Source: Posidonia oceanica
Taxonomy: Eukaryota; Streptophyta; Magnoliopsida; Alismatales; Posidoniaceae
Reading direction: 5' to 3'
NCBI GenBank assembly: GCA_037176725.1
Contig: JAZBRS010000049.1
Location: 38,184,001 to 38,248,000 of the forward strand
DNA: 64,000 bases
The translations under genes were made by a program, and so were the position numbers. Numbering within the stretch: the first letter of the stretch is position 1; each line of letters starts with the position of its first letter. The notes under the pieces were generated by a model. It did not search any database, was not told the DNA's origin, and worked only from the letters and a program-made list of their open reading frames with translations. Positions 12,589-25,097 of this stretch are shown here, one piece after another.

Positions 12589-15536
12589 ATGGCCCAGCGT
12601 GTTAGTGAGCCTTCACTTTCGATTGCTTTGGAGGAGGTCCCAAAGTCGACTCCTTACTCCTTTGCTGTCACTTCTGTTGTTCCTTCCTATCAGGCATTCC
12701 AGTCTCAGGCGCCTGGGAGTTTCACACCACTCATTTCGGGGCGTCGGCAGACTTTTGTTAGTCCGGGATCTGTCACCGAATTTGTTTCAGTGACCGCCAC
12801 TAGTGCTCCGCATTTCTAGTTCACTGCTCCCCTTACTCAGGGCTTCGATACTTTTGGCACCCACTCTGCTAAGTCCTCTTCTGTTGTAGGATCCTTCCCC
12901 TTTGGAAAGTCTGTGTCCCAGCCACTTCTGACCTCTGGTGCCTCACCGCTCCTGCATTTCAGTCTTCCCACTGACGGGACCCCTGACGAGCAGTATCAGA
13001 ATATGATGGAGATGGCCTAGACACTGTAGGACATGGCTCTATCTATTCGCCCACTTGTAGTTCCAACTACTCCTGAGTTCCCTCAGCAGCCATTTTCACT
13101 ATTTCAGGCACACCCTACTGCACCTCTGCCTCGGCCATCGCCCCAGCTTCTCACTACACCGATGATGGGGGTGACATCCGTGCCTTCAACACAGACACTC
13201 CTTAGTGCACAGTATCCACCTCTGGTATCTGGTGGCCACCCCCTTGGGCTAGCAGGAGCACAGAACCTGCTGCCTGGCACCATACCAGTGCAGCAGTTGT
13301 TGCTCCCTCATTCTGCACCCTACACAGCACAGGCTTCTGCATATCCCTTTTTTGTGCCTCTACAGGTCCTGCCTCCATCAGGCATACCACTTCCTTCAGC
13401 ACCATCACACGGGTACGCTGACCATCACACCATGGCACCAGGTGGCACGATGGTAGATGCAGAGGATCTCTTAGGGGTAGCCTATTCAGCGTACGTGGCT
13501 CCTGCCCAACCTGCACAATTCCCATCGGTAGCGCCCTTAGATACACTCCTTGCTAGAGTGGGAGATCTAGAGAGAGCGCAACGATCATCGCTGGGTGGAG
13601 ACCGCTGGCCCTACCAGTTTTGGGACCTCTGTTATTTCCCAGAGGCAATACTCCTTGTAAATTTCCATGTCCTGGAATTCGAGAAGTATAACGGTAAGGG
13701 TTGTCCAATCTCACATCTCCTGGTGTACTGCGGAGACCTTACTCAGCTTCAGGCTGACGACAGGCTCCTGATCCGGCTATTCCAAAAAAGTTTAACTGGT
13801 CCCTCACTCAAGTGGTTCACTTCCCTTGACATGGCCACGATCCGGACTTGGAACGACCTCAGTCAGGTATTCCAGGAGCAGTACTCCTTCAACCTCTACT
13901 TGATCCCAAAGCGTGAGGATCTTGTCTCCACTAGGCAGAGACCCCATGAGCCATTCGGGGAATATGTTAGCCGATGGCGCACCCTCACCTCACAAGTTCG
14001 AGATAGGCCCACCGATGAGAAGTCTATCAAGATTATCATTTGAGGTGCATAGCCAGACATAGGGGGCTTGTTGAGCATCCAGCTTATCACCACCTTTTCA
14101 TCTTTGATTCGGGCGGGCGCTCGCGTGGAAGGCTCACTCCGTAGCGGCAGTTTTCCCGCACTATCTGCATTTGCCAAATCTAACAGTGGCAGTAGTAGCA
14201 ACAACGGTGGCAACAACAACCCTAGGAGGAGAGATCCTCCAAAGCCCTCTGTTGCATATGTTCAGTCCCATGCCACGCCAATCAACATGGTGGCTTAGCT
14301 TGGTCCGAGTCGGGTGATATATGCTCCAACACCTAGGACACACACACCACAGATCACTCCCACTGCCCAACCAGTGTATCCTGCTCTACCAGTCCGGCAG
14401 AGACGCCCAGGGCAAGGACGACCTCAGCGCCCTCAGCACAACTATACTCCATTGGTTGAACCATTGAGTGTCGTCTTTCCCAAGGTCGTGACACTTCAAG
14501 GGCTTCTGGAGGTTCGCCCACCGTCGAGTCCTCTTCCGCGTTGGTATAACACGAACCTTTATTGCAACTTCCATCGAACCACGGGGCACTCGACTAACAG
14601 CTGTTTTACATTGCAGAATGCGATCCAGGATTTGATTGACTACAGGGTCATCATTATCGACACTCAGGAGGTAGCCTCCACTCCTGTGCCACCACTTGCA
14701 CCTGGCCCTACACCTCAGCACCCCAACATAGTTAACCAGCCCTTGCCTCCACACTCGAGCTCGGGAGGCGCCGGGCCCTTAGGAGTTCATTGTGTCTTTC
14801 CTTCATATCCTGCCACACCAGTAGTGGACCCCTCTTCTTTGATTCACCACATCTCTCAGCCTTTTCCTGCGCACTTGTATCAGTCGGCTCTTGCTAGTTC
14901 CGAGTCGGTAATTCATATGATACGGTTGACCGCAAAGTCGGAGCGCACCACTGTGCCATCCACCACAACATCCCAAGCTCAGTCTCTTATCCATCTATCG
15001 ACCTGACCTCAGTCAAGGCCTTCTCCCTCAGCTTAGTACCCATCCCAGTCAGTTCCCTCTCCTGCCAACCTGCCTGTAGCCCAGTTGGAGCTAGCAGCTC
15101 ACACCCCACTGGTCGTCAGCCTGACCAGGGACACCCACCGTGTTCCATATGATTATGCCACACAAGTGTGTGCAGAAATTACACGGTCTGGGAGGGTGTA
15201 CCAGCTAGCAGCTTTGACATCCAGACTTGGTTACCAAAAGCCAACTCCTTCACCTCCTGTGGGACAGCCTGCTAGGACTTTCATAGTAGATAGCCCAGCT
15301 TAGCCCTCCACCTCATCCCCTGTTGCTCCGAAGAAGGATCAGCCTTCCACCGATATCACCGCTCAATTGAAGAAGGTGAAGGCTGATATTTCCATCTGGG
15401 ATCTCATCCACACATCCTCAGAGCATAGGGAGGCCTTTTTTAGAGTTTTCCAGGCTACCAACGTCTCCCCGACCATTGAGCCCACTGCCCTCGAGACCAT
15501 GGTGGCCATGATTGCGGTTCTGCAAGGTTTCAAGTG
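12589..15536 (+). pseudogene. Gag of element C (degraded)
   Basis: A single frame can be followed from MAQRVSEPSLSIALEEV to about 15511. Order: Pro/Gln-rich N-terminus, gag core (about residues 350-480; LKWFTSLDMATIRTWNDLSQ, FGEYVSRWRTLTSQV), basic Asn-rich stretch (14190-14240), CHHC zinc knuckle YCNFHRTTGHSTNSC (near residue 658), and a linker with ISIWDLIHTSSEHREAFF. In-frame stops are at 12817, 13018, 13027, 14041, 14050, 14296, 15004, 15034 and 15301. All but the TGAs at 14041 and 15004 are TAG where CAG is expected, and those two fit CGA. An apparent 8-base deletion near 15511, relative to A, shifts the frame into the protease. Confidence 0.88.
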
Positions 15537-16864
15537 ATGAATTGCCTCCGACAGAAATAAACCATAACCAACCCCTATTCATCACGGTGCAGTACCAGAC
15601 TTTCTGTATTCCATTGACGTTAGTTGATAGTGGGGTTGGCCTCAGTGTCTGTCCCTTGTGCACAGCTAGCCGACTCGGATTCAAAGCCGAGGACATTACA
15701 CCAGCTACAAAGGGAATGACCGCCTTTGATAACACGCACCATGATGCGCTGGGGATTCTAATCATTCCCCTCACCATAGGACCTGTTGTTTTCGATGTAG
15801 AGTTCTACATCGTTGATCTTGAGCCTTCTTTTAACCTCCTGCTTGGGCGCCCTTGGCTCCACAAGCATCAAGTGCTCACCTCGACTCTCCATCGCATGAT
15901 CAAGTTCCGTTGGGGTGACGACGTTGTCATCGTTATGGCAGAAAACTTCGATAAGGAGAAAGTCGAGGCTGTCTCTTCCGTCTCTTTACAGACTGTCCAA
16001 TTCGACCCTAAACCCTCTGATATTCTTTATCGTGTCAACCGGTTTGAGCCGGTTAATTTCATTCCAGATCTCAAATGTGCCAGCCTGGCCGTTTGTTCCA
16101 ACCCTTCTTTGATGTTCGAGAACTTATGTCGCCAATGGGGTTATGAGATAGGGACATCACTCGGGTGGTACGGCCAGGGGATTGCCAAGCCCATTGCAGT
16201 AGTAGAGAGGAGAGACAATGAAGGACTTGGCTACGACTGGCAGCCTCACAAGGATGGATTCGCACGCTCAAAGAACCGAAAGCTAATCATTCCAGGGGAT
16301 CTCACCAACTTCATCAGTACAGGTACTCTCGATCCCAACCAGAGTCAGACTTCAGCACAGCCAGAACTGCACCAAACTTCCCCACTATCGACAGAGGAGT
16401 GGGTCTATGTCGAGGACATCTACTCAGACGAGGAGCATGTGACAGAGATAGACCAGACCGACAAGGAGGTCCAGGCGATTGAGCATGTGGCCCCAGGAGC
16501 AGCCAGAGCCTACTACCTTGATTTCGCTCCAGATGAGGATGAGGCAGCTATTGTAGAGGCCCAATTGGACAGCCAGCTCGATGACTTGGAAATTTTTTTC
16601 CAAGAGCAGCTCACCATATTGGCAGAGGATGCCCCAGAGCAGCATGCGTTGAGGAAGGGAAAGGCGGTCCTCATAGAATGCGATCCTGATTGTTCCAGCG
16701 GACAGCAAGACCACTCAGCTATCATGGTCTTGGAAGAGTCAGAGGTTGCATCCACTAGACCCAACGAGTTGATCACTCTACAGTCAGGAGGCGGGTCTAG
16801 ATGGTATGTTCAGCCCAAACCCCACCTCAGGTGTGGTGGGGGTGAAAAAAAAATGCCAATTTAG
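15512..16864 (+). pseudogene. Aspartic protease and G-patch-like segment of element C
   Basis: This 450-codon stretch is open throughout. The protease core keeps the catalytic triad (LTLVDSGVGLSVCPL, Asp near 15625) and has NLLLGRPWLHKHQ near 15830-15870. A G-patch-like stretch follows (GWYGQGIAKPIAVVERR ... NEGLGYDW, about 16165-16250), then an acidic region (EEHVTEIDQTDKEVQAIEH). Retropepsins of this type cut Gag-Pol; G-patch motifs are known after the protease in several retroelements. The frame is lost near 16850 at a run of nine A's, where RT should continue in another frame. Homologous, piece by piece, to 2502-3785 of A. Confidence 0.85.
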
Positions 16865-16866
16865 GT

Positions 16867-17409
16867 TTGGGCCGTGACGCAGGCAGCAGCAGTCAGATCA
16901 GTCAGGAGAAGGACAGCCGCCAGATTCCTACATCACCTGTGTATATATCAGAAAATCCAAAAAAATCAAAAAATTTGGAAAACCTCAAAAACACAGTAAA
17001 GGTAGTAGAGGTAGAGCGACCTGGTCTATCAGCAGGTCCAGAGGCTGCCGGGGCAGAGGTCGCGCAGTGTCGAAATAAGAACACTAGAGTCAGCATGACC
17101 ATCTTGAAGCGTCAAGGGCAAAGCGCCGAGCACATCCTCTCCTTCGATGTCACCAATCCGATATTCGAGAAGGAGATCCTCATGGAGCTTATTGTGTACG
17201 AAGAGGAGGATGATAAAGAGGAAGATCTATGCGTAGAAGAAGAAGCGACGCCTGAATTCCAGCCCTATGACGATGACCCCGAAGGGCCAAACCTCCATGT
17301 TGAAGAGGAGACGAAGGTTATCAACATCGATACAACCGAAGAGGTCAAGGAGGTATGCATCAGTGCCAAGTTGACACCCTAGGCTAGAGCAGAATTCATT
17401 GCATTCCTC
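16867..17409 (+). pseudogene. Acidic linker before RT in element C
   Basis: In the RT frame. It contains VSMTILKRQ, FDVTNPIFEKEILMEL and an acidic stretch (YEEEDDKEEDLCVEEEATPEF), then a TAG at 17380 and KLTP*ARAEFIAFL leading into RT. No enzymatic domain is recognisable. The same segment is present in A at 1080-1586. Confidence 0.65.
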
Positions 17410-18660
17410 ATGGAATATGCAAATGTATTCGCCTGGAGTTATGACGACATGGTTGGCCTTGATGTTGAGATAGTGGTGCATAACTTGCCACTTAAGCCGG
17501 ATGCAAAACCCATCAAGCAGAAGCTCAGAAGATGGCGTCCGCAATGGCTGTTGATATTGAAGGAGGAAATTGTGAAGCAACACAATGTCAATTTCCTCAA
17601 GGTCGTCCTATACCTAGAGTGGCTTGCAAATGTCATGCCGGTACTCAAGAAGGATGGTCGGGTCCACATGTGCATTGATTATAGGGACCTGAACAAGGCG
17701 AGTCCCAAGGATGATTTCCCACTGCCACACATTGATGTCCTAGTTGACAATACCGCGGGACACAAGATGCTTTCATTCATGGATGGCTTCTCAGGCTACA
17801 ACCAAATCAGAATGGCAGAGGAGGATATGGCAAAGACATCCTTCATCACCCCATGAGGAGGCTTCTACTATCGAGTGATGCCTTTTGGACTTAAGAATGC
17901 AAGGGCGACATATCAACGAGCCATGACTGCATTGTTCCACAACCTCATGCACCAGGAGGTTGAGGTTTCTGTAGATGATATGATCGCTAAGTTCAAAGAG
18001 TCTGAGGATCACCTATCCTGCCTGAGAAAGCTCTTTGACCACCTTAGGCGCTACAAGCTTCGCCTCAACCCCAACAAATGTGTGTTCAGAGTTTCTTTAG
18101 GGAAGCTTTTGGGCTATATCATCAGCCAGAGGGGAATTGAGGTGGACCCCAGCAAGGCCAGAACAATCATTGACATGCCTCCCCCTGCAACTGAGAAGGA
18201 AGTCAGAGGACTGTTGGGGCGCCTACAGTATATTAGTCGGTTCATAGCACAGCTCACGCCCATTTGTGAGCCAATCCTCAAGCTTCTACGGAAGAATGCG
18301 CAGATCAGTTGGAATGTCGAGTGCCAGGCTGCATTTGACAAGATCAAGCAGCTCTTAGTTAAGCCTCCGGTTTTGGTGTCTCCCACGCCGAGGAGACCAT
18401 TGGTTCTCTATCTCTCCACCACTCAGCATTCCATGGGTGCAATCTTGGGCCAACACGACGTGTCAGGTCGTAAGGAGTGGGCCATCTACTATCTCAGCAA
18501 GAAATTCAATGACTGTGAGGCCAAGTACAGCACCATTGAGAAGGTCTGCCTATCCCTTGTGTGGGTCACACAGCGATTGAGGCATTACATGATGGCGTAC
18601 CCTGTCCTACTTCTGTGCTAGCATGATCCGATGAAATTCCTCTTCCAAAAGCCAGCACTA
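17410..18660 (+). pseudogene. Reverse transcriptase and first RNase H of element C
   Basis: FAWSYDDMVGLD opens the RT. Then come KKDGRVHMCIDYRDLNKASP, FMDGFSGYNQIRM, MPFGLKNARATYQRAM and the catalytic region VSVDDM (near 17965-17985), where the usual Tyr is Ser. The thumb region (VRGLLGRLQYISRFI) and an RNase H-like part (LYLSTTQHSMGAILGQ ... AIYYLSKKFNDCEAKYS) follow. Stops: TGA at 17854 in place of the Trp of TPWG, and TAG at 18619. The gene breaks off after QKPALV at the target site of D (18661) and resumes in the same frame at 27820 with GRCVKWQVLL. RT copies the element RNA into DNA and RNase H removes the RNA strand. Confidence 0.92.
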
Positions 18661-19236
18661 GTAGGTGTGGATGGGGATTTGGGGGTGCTTGGGATGAAGA
18701 TAACAATGCTTCCACAACGTCGTTAACTTTGTTGTGATTGCCACTTATCAATGGGCGGACAAGACGCCTAGGGAGATGTAAATGATGTGGGTACTCAGCT
18801 CACTGGATCGACGGCAGGATATCGTCCGGTGGCTTCCTCGTGTTATGTGAGCGTTTCCTTTCCTTCAAAACAAATAAACAAAATAAGAGATCTAGATAAA
18901 TTGGTGTGTAGTAAATGAAAACAAAGAAGAACAGAGAATAATAGAAACAAATAAATCTAATACTAAACAGGGGTTGTTCCCCGCATGCATATGCTATGGG
19001 TCCTATGTTAAGGAATGCAATAATGAAATGTAATAAAAAAGATTGGAGGAAGATACTCCCTTCACCCTCATGCTGTATGCAGTGGAGTAAGGAAGTGGAG
19101 GCACGGTTGGAGCTCCGACTATGCTCAAGATCTCTGGGATCAAAGTTGGGACTGTGGAAGCTAGGATTTCTCTCTTGAACTAACAGGGAGTGTTTTTCTC
19201 ACAATTGGCCAAGGGTTCAAACACTGACCCACGGGG

Positions 19237-19248
19237 TCTATTTATAGA
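19237..19248 (-). promoter_or_regulatory. TATA box in the 3' LTR of D
   Basis: Minus strand TCTATAAATAGA, identical to the copy in the 5' LTR at 27051-27062. The dyad modules lie 60 to 415 bp upstream of it in the direction of transcription. Confidence 0.65.
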
Positions 19249-19306
19249 CTCCAGGAGTGTGGGTGGTTGACACATAGAAGTTTCTAGAAGAAAAGTGGCA
19301 GTTATG

Positions 19307-19653
19307 GTCAATCGCCTCATGAGTGGGCGACTAAGAGCAGCAACTACCCAAGCAAACGTGGGGAAAACCATAGAAATTCGGTTGATAGAGGCCACGATCG
19401 TTAGTCACTGTTTAGGTTGGCGTCTAGTGTTAGTCGCCGGCTTTGTTGGTGCCTGGCAGTTGAGGGGGTCGTAGGGAATAACCGTTGCAGTTCCACAACC
19501 GTTAGTCACCAGTTAGGTTGGCGTCTAGCTGTCGAGGGGATCGTGGGAAACAATCGCCAAAAATAACCATTCGATTCGGTTAATGGAGCCCACAACAGTT
19601 AGTCGCCGCCTAGAGTGGCGCCTAACTTAGTCGCCTCCCCAGCTGGCAACTAG
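19307..19653 (-). repeat. 29-bp dyad modules in the 3' LTR of D (AGTCGC type)
   Basis: Modules at 19307-19335, 19400-19428 and 19429-19457 (abutting), 19501-19529, and 19598-19626 followed by 19627-19653. The best preserved has arms GTTAGTCGC and GCGCCTAAC around an 11-base loop; others end GCGTCTAGT or GCGACTAAG. The geometry is 9-11-9, the same as the GGACGC-type modules in B, C and F, but with different arms. Confidence 0.75.
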
Positions 19654-20005
19654 AAGCTCAGATCATTTCAGCTCTAACTTTTAGGTTTTGCCTAGAGAAA
19701 ATAAGATAAAAGGCCAGGAAACTTCAGATAATCCATGAAATCATGAAGACATCTTCTCTAACTCAAATCTGTCACTAATCTGAGTAGAAATAAAGGGATA
19801 CTCAAGGTACTCGGACTTGTTGTGAGTCTGAGTGCATCAACTCTGTCACAGCCAACAACCTGAGTCAAGTAGGATCAAGCGATGCTTTGAAGAAATCATG
19901 GAAAACTTGGGAAATGTGTTATCAAAACTTAGACATGTGATTTGGGTGCCTCAGAAGTTCCTATCCTCTATGAACTCTTAGAAATGCGAAAATGGGATAT
20001 CTACA

Positions 20006-20019
20006 GATACCTCTCCTTG
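20006..20019 (-). other. Polypurine tract of element D
   Basis: Minus strand CAAGGAGAGGTATC directly before the 3' LTR. It shares the AAGGAG core with the tracts of B (31997-32011) and C (47877-47890). Confidence 0.6.
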
Positions 20020-22523
20020 AAGTTGATCTTGGAACAAGATCGATTCGAAGGTAAGAACGATGTCCTATTGAGCGTTTCCTGAAAAGGAGAGCTCCGTCTC
20101 AAACAATCTGCCACTAAGGATGAAGAAAAATAAAATAAAAAGGAAGAAGGGGTGAACTGACTTGGTGTCGGGAGATTGTCGAACGGCCAAATGGTTCAAT
20201 TAATTACCGTCATATTGAAGACTCAGGCATGGAGGGGTCAAGTTGGTTTCGGAACTATGTGTCACAGTCGATGTCGAGACTTGTCAACCATGTAGAGATA
20301 TACTTCAACAGGGCAGAAGCTAAGGAGGAGATCGCGGGGCATGACCCTTACACGATCGAAAAGGAGTGCTCTTGTGGCATCATGTTTGAGATTTTACTCA
20401 GATTGGAATTAATAAAAGGATTGGTAGGAACTAGGTTGGCTCTAGGAGAATCACATGTCCTAAGGGTTTCTAACACTCTTGAAGGTCATTTGGCTCCGTC
20501 CGTGCTCTACTTCCAATGACATGAGAAAATGCATAGATGCATGATTCAAGAAAACAAATGCAAATGCAACATACGATACAATGAATGGTCCATATGCTAG
20601 GTTAGGCTGGCGGGGTATGGTTGGTCCCAAACCATATGGACATATGCCAAATGAATGAATGCAATTCGTTGTGGTTAAGTGTTCTCCGTCCTCAAGTGTG
20701 ACCAACACTCTCTGGAAAGGATCGTCGTCCCACAACTCGATTTGTCAAATAAGGAGTTCTATGATTAAAGAACCGGGTGAGGGAGTGAACCCTTCCTTTG
20801 CCAAACTGAGGTTTGCCTTTTAGTCAAAGTAGGTGTGCCTTTGCACACTATATGAACCCCTTAGGCGCGAGCTCATTCTTCAGATGGTGAGATGTATACC
20901 TGCACACTTAACAAAAGATGTTAGTGATCACAAGTGAACCTTTCCCAGTTCCTAAGGCGATTGACTAAGTTATACTTGTATAGGAGATAAAGTAATCCCT
21001 TAATCAACATACTTGAGAACTAGGTGGAGGGAATTAATCTTGGCCTTAGCAGGGAGACGAAAAATCAGAGCCCAATAGACGCCGATTGTAAGTTATCGTA
21101 GATGCTCTAAAGATTATTGCAGAAGCAATGTCTTTGTTGAGAAAATGCACCCAAGCCGTGAGGCACGCTTGAGTAGGACGTTGACTCTGAATCCGAGGTG
21201 AAATGATTGTTGCATCACCGGCCAGACTAACTCTAGTTTTCCTATTTACTAAGTTTTCACTTGTATGTAGGGTGGATGGTACTTCTTTTTGGCTTTCTTT
21301 GGATTTTCTAATTTTTTGAATTTTAGGATTTCTGATTTTTTTTGGTGTTTTGAGATTTTCTATATTTTTGGTATTTTGGGATTTTCTGATTTTTTTTTTG
21401 GTAGTTTTGGATTGATGAGTGTGGTCATAACCTTCTTACTTAAAAACCTTGCGGTATTGCCTCATATTATCTAAGGTGAGAGAACCTTTCCTTCTAACAT
21501 GCCTTGTCTTTTGAGGACTTGGGACCTGATACTAGCCTTGGTTTGATTGTTGTCTCCTTCACTTACTCAGTTCTTGAACTTCTAGGGTTCCTTGCCCCTT
21601 GCCTGTGGGTGAGATAGGTGGAGGAGGCTTGGAGTGCAGTAAGCTCTCGACTTTGGCTCAAGTCTTGAATTCCACTTGCCTTTCTTTGGTCCTTAACGCA
21701 TCTTTCTAGGATTTATGCTTTAGACACAAAGACAGCTTTTGCCATGTTCCTTTTCCGCTCTTTGGATAGCTCTTTGCTGACCTCTTTCAGTTGGATAGTT
21801 TCTTTTATTGTCTCTTTTCGTTAGTTCTTCACTTACATAACTTCTTTGCTGCCTTCTTTCCTCTCTGTTTGGGCAATTTTTGCTGCCATCTTTTCTGGAC
21901 GCTTTCTAAGTTAATTGGCGAGCGGTTCGTACCATGAGCCTCTGCTCCGAGCTTGCCTTTCTCTTACCTCCCCGTGCAAGTGTATGTGCAGACAGGACAA
22001 GGTTGAGGTTACCCTAGTTGTTCAGCTCCTTTTCTATTTGGGATACAACTTTCTTTCCTTGGCTAGGACTTGGTCTTTGGTTCCTTTCTGGACTTTGGCA
22101 TGCTAATTAAGGGCATATTGTATGTATGTAACTCCTACAGATCTAAAGATGCCTTTAGGTTGTCACCACCAGTTGTTGGACCTTCCCTGAGTGTCACGGT
22201 CTCTGCTTAGGAAATCTTAGGTAATATTTTGGCAACTCTGCTTTGTGCTCTAAGTTGTTGGGTATAGTCCATACTCATCAGTCATTTTTATTATTTATTA
22301 CTTATAATCTAACTTAATATTAGAGATAAATAAAGACAAATAAAGGAAAACAAACTACGGAAAAGGAAAAATTTACAAGTTTTAATTGAATTAACCACTG
22401 CCCTCAATCGGGTTCAGTGGAACTTCGCACCTCCCTTCCCAGATGAGGGGGCTTACCTGAGGGGTGACTACGGAAGTTTGCCCCTGGCGTTAAGTAGTCA
22501 GGTGCTTGTGGCGCATGTTATTG
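20020..22523 (-). other. Non-coding 3' region of element D
   Basis: About 2.5 kb with no convincing gene. It includes stretches related to B's 3' region (a 'gtgttctccgtcctcaagtg' stretch near 20680, similar to repeats at 32560-32930) and a T-rich run with repeated 'ggattttctgattttt' words (21290-21410) similar to 39420-39640 of B. Words such as ttctttgctgccttctttt (near 21845) also recur in B near 39945 and 39995. Unlike B, it has no PMD gene. Confidence 0.6.
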
Positions 22524-25097
22524 TCATTCCTTTGGTTTGCGCCCAGTCCTTGCCTTCAGAGGGTCAGAGCCGGACTCATTCTGACCCGTTAAAGGCAGTA
22601 TGCCCCTGGTGGCTTTGCCTTGGAGTGAGGCTATTAGATTTCTCCCTCCTTTTGAAGTGCGACCACTTATGTGCTCTGTATTAACCTCGCCTTCATGAAC
22701 ACAGTGCTCATGACTGCCCCTAGTGTGTCCTTTTGTAGGATCAGGCGGCTTAGGAGGAGGATCAACTCTTGCTTGTGTTGCTGGGAGCGGCGAGTTGAAT
22801 ATGGCTTCCATGTCATACTAGTCCACATCAACATACTCATCGTAGATGGGCGACTGGTTTTCTTCTATTAAGTCCTGGAATATCTGAGAGTCCACTGTCT
22901 TTTCATCGCACCAATCAGTGTCAGTGTACTCATCATAAGTGGGTGACCAATCTTCTTGGATCGTGTCCTGAGAGTTCAGAGTAGGTGTTGAGGGTGCCTT
23001 AGGATTAAGGTCCTCTTCGCTCGATGGGTTCTGTTCCGGATCTGCTTGTATGCACAGGATGGTTGCAAACTCAAATCGAGCAGCTGATAGGATGATCTCT
23101 GCATCTGCGTGAGCCACTCGATGGTTGAACAAGGGCTCTTGATGTATCTGCATCACTTGCTGGTCCCCTTGAGTTGCTTTCAGTCTGGCATTAAGCTCGG
23201 GCCACATAATTTCACCCTTGTCATTAAGATTATGTATCTTATCTTTAACAGCAAAGCATTCTTCAAGGGTGTGCCCATGGTTTTGATGATAAGGGCAGTG
23301 CTTGGACATATCAGCGTTTGGAAAGCTTGGCCTGGGTTCAAGGAGACGCAGATCTCCACTTTCAACCAGCATCTTGAATGTGTCGGGGATCGATTCAGGA
23401 AGCGGAGGATAGCTTTGCCTTTGAGGGCCCTTGTAGCTCCATGGTGGAGGGACGCTGTGGTAGCTCCCTTGCCCTTGCTGTTGCCCCTGGTATGCATTAT
23501 TTGTCCATCCTTGCTGGGCATATACCGGGTAGTCAGGTGGCAGTTGTTGTTGACGCTGTATTGGCTGCACTAACTGCCCTTGGTACTGTACTGGTTGCCC
23601 TTGATGTTGCTCTGGCTGATGCTGGGTCAGTTGCCCTTGGGCTAGAAACGATTGCCCAGACTGGTATTGGGGGTTTCTTTGCCCCTTCTACTTCTGCTGG
23701 ATTGAGACCTGTGCCATGTCACTAGTGATCCCTTCGAGTGCATGGCCGGTGCTTTTCTTCCTGCCCCTTTCCTCAGGCTCTAGAAATGGTAGGCCCTTTT
23801 TGTGACAGAGGACTCTTGCAGCACGTTCGTACAGTTGAGGGTATGTGTGGAGGTCACTCATCAGTAGCCCTGTTCTAAGTGCTCCTATAGTGTTTCGGGA
23901 AATGATCTCAACCGCTTGGCTTTCTGGTATGTAGCATTTTGACCTTGCAACCATGTCTCTCCATCTGCTTGCAAAAGTTGCGAACTCCTCATCAGGTTTC
24001 ATCCTTTCAACGAGAAGGTCACTCATTGTAGGCTCGTGTTGGATGCGATGGCTATATTGGAGTAGGAATTTTTCCTGAACCATCTTGAAGCTACTGAGAT
24101 CATATGCTGTGAGCATGTTGAACCATCCCAGTGCTTCTCCTTCCAAGCTCTTGAAGAAGAGGTAGATTGTGAGCCCATTGTCATATTGATAGGGTAGAGC
24201 ATCCATAGTAAATGTGGCTAGATGGCCTCTTGGATCCTTTATTCCACTGTATTTCCTCATTTTTGGCATTTTGAATCCCAATAGAAGAACAAAATGAGGG
24301 AATTTAGACGTGTCAAATCCTATCGGCGCTTTATGTGTAACCCCCGCTTCTGTGAGTGCCTCAGAGATCATTCTCTTGATGTTCTGTCCCGGCATGGCTT
24401 ATTGTCCCTAGTTTAGGTGCCCATGGTTTTGGTGGAACGGTGGTGATAGAGGGTCGTATGGTGGAGAGAAGGGTTGGGTTTGATGTAGAGTGTAGTATAA
24501 TTGTGTGTTAGTGGGAGGTTGTAGTGAGTGTGTTATTCCAGGATACTGTGGTTGGTATGATGTTCCAGGATATTGTGATTGTTGGTAGGTTGTGTATGAT
24601 GGCATGGAATGATAGGTTGGTGTTGCATGGTATTGTGTGAATGAACCTTGGTTAGGGAAGTTTACTGTGGGGTTTGGTATGGCATGCGTGTAGGTTGGTG
24701 TGATTAGTGGGTTTTGTTGAGGGTTTAGGAAAGAAATTTGGTAGATGGATGAGGTTTGTAGGCTCCTAAATGAGGGATGGTGGTGCCGTGCCAACAGTTG
24801 GTAGATCTCATTAGTCGCTTCCTCAGACAGATAGAAAGCGGTCGATGTAAGCGGCACTACTGAGGAGGTTACTTCCGGAAGTGTGTGCGCAAACGAAGTA
24901 CTCCATGTTTGGGAGTGGCTTACTCCTCTCTCTCCTTCAACTCCTTGTGCAAAGGTGGGAGTTTCTGGCTCTTGTGCCTGTGACGTTGAAGCTCTGTAAA
25001 AGAACCCATCTGGGCCTAGACTTGATAGCGCTGTAGAAGTAGAGGTTGAGGCAGAGGTCGTATTGATGCGCTCTTGATTCAGCCGATAAACCTCCAT
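22524..25097 (-). pseudogene. Gag polyprotein of element D (degraded)
   Basis: One frame of 858 codons from MEVYRLNQERIN at 25097 to about 22524, broken only by TAG and TAA near 24400-24410 and TAGs at 23688 and 22818. Each is a single transition from a Gln or Trp codon. The N-terminus is Ser/Thr- and Tyr/Pro/Gln-rich. The gag core (about 23700-24350) has FPHFVLLLGFKMPKMRKYSG, FKSLEGEALGWFNML and FATFASRWRDMVARS. A CHHC knuckle CPYHQNHGHTLEECF follows (near 23270), then an acidic tail with repeats YDEYTDTDW and YDEYVDVD. It is related to B's gag and more distantly to those of A and C. No pol follows, so D must have depended on enzymes supplied by other elements. Confidence 0.9.

Larger units (their letters stand above)
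18666..20005 (-). repeat. 3' LTR of element D
   Basis: Same length (1340 bp) as the partner at 26480-27819, colinear, with scattered substitutions. It contains a TATA box (19237-19248) and dyad modules at 19307-19335, 19400-19457 (pair), 19501-19529 and 19598-19653 (pair). Confidence 0.93.
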
